A stretch of DNA of 14,719 nucleotides from CAIVAT01 sp037139855 (lineage in GTDB: Bacteria; Bacteroidota; Bacteroidia; Bacteroidales; FEN-979), in contig JBAXFM010000116.1 in the NCBI GenBank assembly GCA_037139855.1, positions 1 to 14,719 of the forward strand, written 5' to 3'. Positions 7,451-13,629 of the stretch are shown in pieces. Under the pieces are notes generated by a model. The model was not told the origin of the DNA, made no database searches, and saw only the letters and a program-made list of their open reading frames with translations. Both the position numbers and the translations under genes were made by a program. Position 1 is the stretch's first letter. Every line of letters begins with the position of its first letter.

Positions 7451-8866
7451 ATGAAACAGTTGAAAATCCTGATCATTGAGGATGAGAAATTAATCCGCTG
7501 GTCGCTCGAAAAGCATTTAAGTTCGCAGGGCTACAAAGTTTATTCTGCAGAATCTGGAGAGGATGGTCTTAAATTGTTTGAACAGTATCAACCTGAAGTG
7601 GTGTTCACGGATAACCGATTGCCTAAAATGCAGGGACTCGAGGTAATTCAAAGGATAAAATCGTTGGATGAAGATACGGCTATTGTGTTTATGACTGCCT
7701 TTGGTTCGATTGATACCGCGGTAAGCGCGATGAAAGCCGGGGCATCTGATTACATTAACAAGCCCTTTTCATTTGAAGAGGTGGAAGTCATTCTTAACAA
7801 TATCAAACAAAAACTGTCAATCTCCAGGGAAGTCCAGTTGTTGAGACGCCAGCAAAAAGAGACCGTAACCTTTGATCATATTGTTGGCGATTCGCCTGTT
7901 TTGCGGCAAATCATACAACTCTCAAAAAAAATTGCCAGAACGCAAACAACCACCATCCTGCTTCTTGGGGAAAGTGGTACAGGAAAAGATTTATTCGCCA
8001 GGGCAATCCATTATGAGAGTTCTCAAAATACTAAACCTTTCGTAACCATCAATTGTTCGTCGTTACCGGAAACCCTTCTGGAAAGTGAGCTTTTCGGTTA
8101 TGAAAAGGGAGCTTTTACGGATGCGAAGCAGCAAAAAAAAGGGTTATTTGAAATTGCTGATGGTGGAACTGTTTTTCTCGATGAAATCGGCGAAATTAAC
8201 ATGTCGACCCAGATCAAACTTTTAAACGTACTTGAAAACCGGGTGATCCGGCGTGTAGGTGGCACAGCAAGTATTCCGGTTGAAATAAGGATCATTGCTG
8301 CCACAAACAAAGACTTGAAAAAGGCCGTGGAAGATAAAATTTTCCGTGAGGATCTTTACTACAGGCTTAAGGTGTTTCAGATCACCCTTCCTCCCTTGCG
8401 GGAGCATAAAGCAGATATCCCGCTTTTGGCAGATTACTTTATTAAATTTTACAACAACCAGTTTAAAAAGAACATCAGCGGTATTGCCCCGTATGCCATC
8501 GAATTATTGTCTAAATATGATTGGCCCGGCAATACCAGAGAACTCAGGAATGTTATTGAAAGGGCAGTAATTCTTGAAACGATGAACACAATGCAGCCAG
8601 ATAGTCTTCCTGGTGAAATTGTACACCTGGATGATGGATTGGAAGATGTTCCGGCAGAGGCGCCTGACAACGATTTTTCAGGCATTTCCAGGCAGTCTTC
8701 TGCTAAAATCGAGATCCCGGAAGAAGGCCTGTCCCTGTTAGGGCTGGAAAAACAGATTAGTAAACAGGCCTTGGACAGAACGGAAAATAATCAAACCAAA
8801 GCCTCTAAACTTTTAAGAATCTCGAGGGATACCCTCCGTTATAAAATCAAGAAATACAGGCTATAA
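7451..8866 (+). CDS. NtrC-family sigma-54-dependent response regulator
   Basis: This 471-residue protein has three domains. The receiver domain (about 1-120) carries E10/D11, phospho-acceptor D54 (TDNRLP), T82 and K104. The AAA+ domain (about 140-375) carries Walker A GESGTGKD at 173-180, the sigma-54-contacting loop GAFTDA at 220-225, Walker B with D244-E245, and a RREDLYYRL-like segment (FREDLYYRLKVF). The C-terminal Fis-type helix-turn-helix (about 430-471) contains NNQTKASKLLRISRDTLRYK. GAFTDA replaces the textbook GAFTGA but keeps the GAFT core, and I recall it as a recurrent natural variant. It is the partner of the kinase immediately upstream. Its likely targets include the sigma-54 promoter at 9123-9139 and possibly the palindrome at 3099-3117. 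The gene is followed 8 nt later by a hairpin terminator that closes the operon. Confidence 0.94.
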   Translation: MKQLKILIIEDEKLIRWSLEKHLSSQGYKVYSAESGEDGLKLFEQYQPEVVFTDNRLPKMQGLEVIQRIKSLDEDTAIVFMTAFGSIDTAVSAMKAGASDYINKPFSFEEVEVILNNIKQKLSISREVQLLRRQQKETVTFDHIVGDSPVLRQIIQLSKKIARTQTTTILLLGESGTGKDLFARAIHYESSQNTKPFVTINCSSLPETLLESELFGYEKGAFTDAKQQKKGLFEIADGGTVFLDEIGEINMSTQIKLLNVLENRVIRRVGGTASIPVEIRIIAATNKDLKKAVEDKIFREDLYYRLKVFQITLPPLREHKADIPLLADYFIKFYNNQFKKNISGIAPYAIELLSKYDWPGNTRELRNVIERAVILETMNTMQPDSLPGEIVHLDDGLEDVPAEAPDNDFSGISRQSSAKIEIPEEGLSLLGLEKQISKQALDRTENNQTKASKLLRISRDTLRYKIKKYRL

Positions 8867-8874
8867 TTACCCGT

Positions 8875-8913
8875 TGGGGCAAATAACCCAACCCGCATGG
8901 GTTATTTGCCCCA
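8875..8913 (+). terminator. Hairpin terminator after the regulator gene
   Basis: Perfect 16-bp arms TGGGGCAAATAACCCA (8875-8890) and TGGGTTATTTGCCCCA (8898-8913) enclose a 7-nt loop. The hairpin lies 8 nt past the regulator stop codon. No long T-run follows, which is common in this phylum. It separates the kinase/regulator operon from the tetraheme gene. Confidence 0.75.
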
Positions 8914-9023
8914 CAATGTTGCCGCATGTTCAATAGGCCAGCTTTGGGATACAAACTCTCAACAAATCCCTGATAAATAAGGTGAAAAGCAATGTGTTTT
9001 TCTTCAACCTGATCGTACAATGC

Positions 9024-9047
9024 GGATATATTATCCTGTTTATATCC
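9024..9047. promoter_or_regulatory. Inverted repeat GGATATA-N10-TATATCC, candidate activator site
   Basis: Two perfect 7-bp half-sites with centres 17 bp apart lie about 80-100 bp upstream of the -24 element at 9125. That is the usual distance for an NtrC-type activator. A weaker related symmetry, GGGAT-N15-ATCCC, sits at 8946-8970, and CCTGATAAA occurs at 8969-8977 and again at 9099-9107. Apart from these and the terminator I see no gene in 8867-9177. Assignment to the regulator at 7451-8866 is inference. Confidence 0.3.
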
Positions 9048-9122
9048 ACAGCAACAGATTTAACAAATCATTTGACAATCCGTTGAAACGTTAAACGCCT
9101 GATAAACAGTTGATTAATAGTA

Positions 9123-9139
9123 TTGGCACGCTTGTTGTA
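9123..9139 (+). promoter_or_regulatory. Sigma-54 (-24/-12) promoter of the tetraheme cytochrome gene
   Basis: TTGGCACG (9123-9130), CTTG spacer, TTGTA (9135-9139). The -24 half matches the sigma-54 consensus TTGGCACGN4TTGCW perfectly and the -12 half has one mismatch (TTGT for TTGC), with correct spacing. Transcription would start near 9150, giving a leader of about 28 nt before ATG 9178. The operon just upstream encodes a sigma-54-dependent activator, which strongly supports this reading. Confidence 0.75.
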
Positions 9140-9177
9140 AATGCAGGAAACATTACTAACTAAAAAGTAAAAGCGCA

Positions 9178-9807
9178 ATGAAAAAATTAAATTTACTCCT
9201 CACAGTAATTGCAATGTTGATGTTTGCTCCATTCATCAATGCGCAAACAATCGTTGGTTCTGCACACGATTTTAGCACACAGACCTGGAATACCAGCGGT
9301 GAAATTTGTAAAGTATGTCATACGCCGCACAATGCAGATATTACTGTGTTGAATGCGCCGTTATGGAACCACCAGTTATCAGCTTTTGCATCCTACACCG
9401 TTTATTCGTCGGCCACAATGAATGCCACCGTTGGCCAGCCAGATGGGAGTTCGAAATTATGTTTGAGCTGCCATGACGGTACCGTTGCCTTACAAAATTT
9501 TGGTGGCGTAACAAACGGAACCACCTATATGACCGGACCTAATTTAGTTGGCACCAATCTGGGTAATGATCACCCGGTTTCATTTACATATGATGCCGCT
9601 TTGGCTACTGCCGACCCCGGATTATTCAACCCTACCACACACCTGTCGGGTTTGGGCGGAACAATCACCAACGACTTGTTAATCGCCGGGAAATTACAGT
9701 GCTCATCTTGCCACGATGTTCATAACAATGCAGCCGGTACACCTCCAAGTCTTTTAGTAAAAAGCAATGCAGCAAGCGCCTTGTGCCTTACCTGCCATAA
9801 TAAATAG
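9178..9807 (+). CDS. Small secreted tetraheme cytochrome c, OmcE-like nanowire subunit candidate
   Basis: This 209-residue protein has a signal peptide (likely cleavage after INAQ, about residue 23). The four hemes are at C44KVCH, C95LSCH, C175SSCH and C203LTCH, the last only two residues from the C-terminus. Six further His (AHDF, TPH, WNH, NDHP, TTH, DVH) are enough for bis-His ligation. The motif series SAHDFS, EICxVCHTPHNA, APLWN, SLSCHDG-like LCLSCHDGTVAL and NDHPVSF resembles, from memory, the OmcE-type cytochromes that polymerise into Geobacter filaments. I could not align it. The same module forms the first third of the protein at 4239-5957. It stands alone between a sigma-54 promoter and a strong hairpin, so it can be expressed independently and at high level. 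Filament formation is inference; a soluble periplasmic carrier is the alternative. Confidence 0.88.
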   Translation: MKKLNLLLTVIAMLMFAPFINAQTIVGSAHDFSTQTWNTSGEICKVCHTPHNADITVLNAPLWNHQLSAFASYTVYSSATMNATVGQPDGSSKLCLSCHDGTVALQNFGGVTNGTTYMTGPNLVGTNLGNDHPVSFTYDAALATADPGLFNPTTHLSGLGGTITNDLLIAGKLQCSSCHDVHNNAAGTPPSLLVKSNAASALCLTCHNK

Positions 9808-9834
9808 TACAAGATGTAATTCGTTTCATCGAAT

Positions 9835-9876
9835 TATATAACAAAGGGCGAATTCAAATTCGCCCTTTGTTATATA
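9835..9876 (+). terminator. Perfect 20-bp hairpin terminator after the tetraheme gene
   Basis: The arms at 9835-9854 and 9857-9876 are exact reverse complements centred on CA, with GGGCGAATT/AATTCGCCC in the core; the practical loop is about 6 nt. The hairpin lies 27 nt past the stop codon. Being nearly symmetric, it could act in both orientations or stabilise the upstream mRNA 3' end. Between it and the next gene (9877-9952) I see no convincing promoter, only a weak -7-like TAATTTTC at 9929. Confidence 0.8.
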
Positions 9877-9952
9877 GTGCAAATTGCAATGTGATTTAAT
9901 AAACAAATAAAGTTAATACGCCCGGCTTTAATTTTCTGCAAATTCATTCCTG

Positions 9953-11053
9953 ATGACCTTTAGACTTATTTCGTATACAATTGCAATTACGCTTTTAATT
10001 TCATGTTCGAGAAGCCTTCATCCGGCGGGAGGACCAAAAACACTGGTTATTTATCCTGCCCCCCCCGATACAGCCAGAATTCAATTTCTTTTACGGATCA
10101 GCAATTCTGCTGATATTGAGGGAAACCGGGGAGGTTTTAAGAAATTTATTTTGGGTAAAAAAGAAGAACAACCTATTGGAAAACCTTATGGCGTAGCTAT
10201 TTTCAACGGCAAGATCTACTTGTGCGATGGATTAAAACACGGGCTGGAGATCATCGACCTGAAAAAAAACACCTTTGAGAATTTCATTCCAACTGCGAAA
10301 GGAGAGCTGAAAAATCCGATTAATTGTTTTGTTGATAAAAACGAAAATTTATTCGTGGCCGATGGCGACAGGAAGCAAATTGTTGTTTTTAATGCTAAAG
10401 GCGTTTACCATACCAGCTTTGGGGAGAAAGAGAACTTCAAACCAACAGATGTTTTTATACATGATGACAAATTATGGGTTTCAAATGTAACCGGCCATCA
10501 AATCAATGTTTACAGCAATGATTCTTCCTTTAAGCTACTGTTTAAATTCCCTGAAGTAAATTTAGACAGCCCCGGTTATTTATTCTCCCCTACCAACATT
10601 TTTGTAACGGACGAATATGTGTATGTTACAGATTTTGGCGATTTTAAAATTAAAATTTACACAAAGGAAGGGAAATTCGTCAAAACTGTTGGAACGTATG
10701 GAGAAGGGCTGGGACAGTTTGCACGCCCCAAAGGCATTGCCGTTGACCGGGAATCAAATCTTTATGTGGTGGATGCCGGTTTCGAAAATGCTCAGATATT
10801 TGATAAAAACGGAAAATTGCTGATGTTTTTTGGCGGTAATTACAAAGGGCCGGGTGATATGTGGTTGCCTGCCAAGATCGCAATTGATTACGACAATCTG
10901 CAATATTTTGAAAAACATGTTGACCCTGAGTATCATCTGAAATATCTGATTCTGGTTACCAACCAATTCGGGCCTGACAAATTAAACATTTACGGTCACA
11001 TTGAACCCATGACTCCTGAACTGAAGGGAAAAAAACAAATAAAAACACGATGA
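9953..11053 (+). CDS. NHL-repeat beta-propeller lipoprotein
   Basis: This 366-residue protein has a lipoprotein signal peptide ending in the lipobox LISC (Cys about residue 17). The segment after it, YPAPPDTARIQFL, recurs in my recollection in NHL lipoproteins of electron-transfer loci. Propeller blades include 'NGKIYLCDGLKHGLEIID', 'NENLFVADGDRKQIVVFN', 'DKLWVSNVTGHQINVY', 'DEYVYVTDFGDFKIKIY' and 'ESNLYVVDAGFENAQIFD'. It is paralogous to the secreted propeller at 3208-4242 (FARPKGxAxD block). Its stop overlaps the start of the pentaheme lipoprotein gene by ATGA, and it heads the operon with the outer-membrane barrel. A structural role at the outer membrane, for example docking cytochromes, is inference. 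A run of eight C at 10059-10066 lies early in the gene (codons for APPD), and the frame is intact here. Confidence 0.86.
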   Translation: MTFRLISYTIAITLLISCSRSLHPAGGPKTLVIYPAPPDTARIQFLLRISNSADIEGNRGGFKKFILGKKEEQPIGKPYGVAIFNGKIYLCDGLKHGLEIIDLKKNTFENFIPTAKGELKNPINCFVDKNENLFVADGDRKQIVVFNAKGVYHTSFGEKENFKPTDVFIHDDKLWVSNVTGHQINVYSNDSSFKLLFKFPEVNLDSPGYLFSPTNIFVTDEYVYVTDFGDFKIKIYTKEGKFVKTVGTYGEGLGQFARPKGIAVDRESNLYVVDAGFENAQIFDKNGKLLMFFGGNYKGPGDMWLPAKIAIDYDNLQYFEKHVDPEYHLKYLILVTNQFGPDKLNIYGHIEPMTPELKGKKQIKTR

Positions 11054-11655
11054 TTTCCAGATTCATCAACAGGCTAAAAAAAAAGATCAAATATGGATTT
11101 TTGTTATTATTTGTTTTAACAATTCTCCTGCTTGTTAGTTTATTTGCCTGCTCTCCGGTACCCCGGCATAAAACACTGGCTTTTTTTTTTGATGGGGTTC
11201 CATCTCCCAATGAAGCGCCAGCTGTTAGGAGGAATGATTCTATTGTGAAGCGCGATACCACTGCTGATCAAGGATTAGTTGCCAAAGAAGAAAAATCGAC
11301 CGTGCATTACCATGTGCCCTACAAGGAAAAAAAATGCGGTTCCTGCCATGACCAGAACACCATGGGAAAGTTTGTTAAACCGCAACCAGCCCTGTGTTAT
11401 CAATGCCACGACGATTTCAGCAAGAAGTATAAGGTGGTTCATGGCCCCGTGGGAGGGGGATATTGCACCGCGTGTCACGAAAAACACATGGCCAATAATC
11501 AAAAGTTACTTAAAAAGGAAGGACAGGACCTGTGTTTTTATTGTCACAGCCCCGCAGAGGTGCTGAAAATTGAAGCCCACAAAAGTATTTCCGATAAAAA
11601 TTGCACTGAATGTCACAATCCGCATGGCGGAAAAGACAGAAACATGTTAAAATAA
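11050..11655 (+). CDS. Pentaheme cytochrome c lipoprotein of the porin-cytochrome operon
   Basis: This 201-residue protein has a basic N-terminus, a hydrophobic segment and a lipobox LFAC (Cys about residue 35). It then carries the motif LAFFFDGVPSP, which I recall from cytochromes encoded in other electron-transfer loci. Five CXXCH motifs follow from C96: CGSCH, CYQCH, CTACH, CFYCH and CTECH. Several are trailed by a PH or KH ligand, as in the doubled-CXXCH family. It is probably anchored to the outer membrane on the periplasmic or extracellular face, passing electrons to or from the barrel-bound cytochrome. It is translationally coupled (ATGA) to the upstream propeller lipoprotein and followed by the barrel gene within a few nt. 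A run of ten T at 11181-11190 encodes part of the FFF of FFFDGVP. The frame is intact here but is slippage-prone. Confidence 0.9.
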   Translation: MISRFINRLKKKIKYGFLLLFVLTILLLVSLFACSPVPRHKTLAFFFDGVPSPNEAPAVRRNDSIVKRDTTADQGLVAKEEKSTVHYHVPYKEKKCGSCHDQNTMGKFVKPQPALCYQCHDDFSKKYKVVHGPVGGGYCTACHEKHMANNQKLLKKEGQDLCFYCHSPAEVLKIEAHKSISDKNCTECHNPHGGKDRNMLK

Positions 11656-11666
11656 CTGACGGAAGA

Positions 11667-13628
11667 TTGAAAGCCAAATATTTCATCATATTAATCAGCT
11701 GTTTTATTTATGCAGGCAATGGTATTGGGCAGAAAAGCCCGGATGCATTTAAAGTTTTTGGTATTCGTTCATATTCAGGAGAATTAATGTTCAGAGGGTT
11801 TTACCGTGACCGGGAGCAAAGCGGTGAAAGAGTAAATGAAAAACAACAGAGTTATTATTACGCAGGGGGTCTCCTGTTGAATGCCAGTACCTATCTTCTT
11901 CATCCCAATTTCTGCGAAATGGAACTCGGCGCTGGTTACATGCCTGAATCCAACCGTGATAATTTTATGGCTTCCCCCGATCAATCGGAGGTTAGAACGG
12001 TAAAAAAGCTTAACCTGATGACGACTTTTTTTAACCGGAAAAAAATTACTGTTGTCGCTTCAGCCAATTACGATGAAAGCTATGCCAGGCGAGAAAACCT
12101 TACCGACGTTAAAACAACCAATAAGTATCTTGGCGGATCACTGATATACAGCAATAAATATATTCCGGTTACCTTCGATTTTTACAGAAGGAAGCTGGTT
12201 CAAACGGAAATCCAGACACACCGGATATTGAAAATTGATCAAACCCATTTTGAAGGCAGGGCCGAGCAATCCTTTACCGCAAATGACCGGCAATTCCTGA
12301 CATACTCGCATAAAATAAACTCCAACCTGAATGAGAATAATTTTTTCATGACCAATACCATTGACGATGTGAATTTTAACAGCAACATCAACCTTGGTCC
12401 AAAAAGAATATTCACCTTCAATACAACCGTGGCAAACATTTATCAGCGTGGTAATTCATATTTTAACCGGTTTCAGGCCATGGAAAACCTTTGCATTAAA
12501 TTGCCGGCAAATTTTGGGTTTTCAACCATCTATAATTATTACAATATTAACCAGCTATTGAGCAGACTGACTCAAAATACTTCATTGAACTCTCTGAATC
12601 ACAAGCTTTTTAAAAGCCTGGATTCCAGGTTTTTTTTCGAATACAGCAATATCAGTCATACCGTTTATCAGGAATATAACAGTAAAACCGGATTTGATCT
12701 CAACTATACAAAAAAAATACCCTGGGGAGATTTGCACTTATCCTATGGTTATTTCAGATATCATCAGAAATATAGCAGCGATTCAATAAACCTGTATGTT
12801 TCTAACGAAGAATATACACTCTCCGACAACAAGATTGTTTTATTAAGAAGACCCTATATCAATCTTACTTCGGTGGTGGTTAAAGATGTTACCGGAACCA
12901 TCATTTACCAGCCCGGATTTGATTATATTCTCATTGAACGTGGTAAATACATTGAAATTCGCCGGATTCCAAGCGGGCTTATTCCAAACGACGGCATTGT
13001 TTATCTGGATTACACGGCAAAACTGCCCGGCTCATATAAATACGATGCCGACAATCATGCTTTCACAGCCGACGTCACATTGTTTAAAGGAAAGATCGAC
13101 GTTTATTACCGGCTCTCTGTTCAAAATTATAAAAACCTGGAAAACACTGATTATATCACGTTGAACTATTTTACGCAAAATGTGGTTGGGTTCCGTTTAG
13201 GACTTGGTTTGTTCAGCGGAGGCGCTGAATATGAGGACTATAAAAGCACAATATTGCCTTATCGCATGGTACGTTATTACATAAACCTCCAAAAGAATTT
13301 CAGCAACAGGCTCCTGTTATCTCTCAACGGGAACATGCAGAATTACACCATGCTGAATGAGCCGGAAGCCAGATATCAAAGGTATATGGATATTTCAGGC
13401 AAGGCAGAATATACCATTATCAAACAAACAAAACTTAACCTCGATGTGATGTACAGAAAACAATCGGGACGTGGCATCGACCTCGATCTTCTTACAGCAA
13501 GGCTTGAGATAACATCCGTTATTTATCAGCTTTATGTAACGGCTGGCGTTGAAGTGTACCGGCGGGACTACATTGGAGACAAAATTAACTTCAAGGGGAC
13601 ATATATTCAACTTTCAAGAAGATTTTAA
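11667..13628 (+). CDS. Outer-membrane beta-barrel, porin component of a cytochrome conduit
   Basis: I chose TTG at 11667 as start because it places a normal signal peptide (KAKYFIILISCFIYAGNGIG, cleaved before QKSP) at the very N-terminus, 11 nt after the pentaheme stop. The upstream in-frame ATG at 11610 would overlap that gene and add 19 charged residues. The mature protein is about 630 residues, rich in Tyr and Asn and in alternating amphipathic strands such as 'YYYAGGLLLNASTYLL' and 'GFRLGLGLFSGGAEYEDY'. It ends in Phe (QLSRRF), the usual end of outer-membrane barrels. Residues about 397-451 hold a distinct beta-rich insert (VVVKDVTGTIIYQPGFDY, then EIRRIPSGLIPNDG and LDY) that I recall in other electron-transfer barrels. 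There is no heme motif. Lying between cytochrome genes, it most likely insulates a cytochrome across the outer membrane, by analogy with MtrB/ExtB-type conduits. Confidence 0.82.
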   Translation: MKAKYFIILISCFIYAGNGIGQKSPDAFKVFGIRSYSGELMFRGFYRDREQSGERVNEKQQSYYYAGGLLLNASTYLLHPNFCEMELGAGYMPESNRDNFMASPDQSEVRTVKKLNLMTTFFNRKKITVVASANYDESYARRENLTDVKTTNKYLGGSLIYSNKYIPVTFDFYRRKLVQTEIQTHRILKIDQTHFEGRAEQSFTANDRQFLTYSHKINSNLNENNFFMTNTIDDVNFNSNINLGPKRIFTFNTTVANIYQRGNSYFNRFQAMENLCIKLPANFGFSTIYNYYNINQLLSRLTQNTSLNSLNHKLFKSLDSRFFFEYSNISHTVYQEYNSKTGFDLNYTKKIPWGDLHLSYGYFRYHQKYSSDSINLYVSNEEYTLSDNKIVLLRRPYINLTSVVVKDVTGTIIYQPGFDYILIERGKYIEIRRIPSGLIPNDGIVYLDYTAKLPGSYKYDADNHAFTADVTLFKGKIDVYYRLSVQNYKNLENTDYITLNYFTQNVVGFRLGLGLFSGGAEYEDYKSTILPYRMVRYYINLQKNFSNRLLLSLNGNMQNYTMLNEPEARYQRYMDISGKAEYTIIKQTKLNLDVMYRKQSGRGIDLDLLTARLEITSVIYQLYVTAGVEVYRRDYIGDKINFKGTYIQLSRRF

Positions 13629-13629
13629 C

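Noticed and set aside
9924..9942. Sigma-54 promoter upstream of the propeller lipoprotein operon (CCGGCTTTAATTTTCTGCAA)
   Set aside because: GG and GC are separated by 12 bases, not 10, and the flanks do not match the consensus.
11181..11190. Frameshift in the pentaheme lipoprotein at the T10 tract
   Set aside because: The frame continues intact through all five heme motifs to the stop, so the sequence as given is not broken.
10680..11261. Several minus-strand open frames opposite the propeller and pentaheme genes
   Set aside because: They lie opposite clear coding sequence with heme and NHL motifs and show no family features of their own.
11610..11666. Barrel gene starting at ATG 11610
   Set aside because: It would overlap the pentaheme gene by 46 nt and put 19 charged residues ahead of the signal peptide; TTG at 11667 is more natural.
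13549..13629. Upstream start for the 8-9-heme cytochrome
   Set aside because: The extension lies inside the barrel gene; ATG 13630 gives a clean signal peptide one base after the barrel stop.
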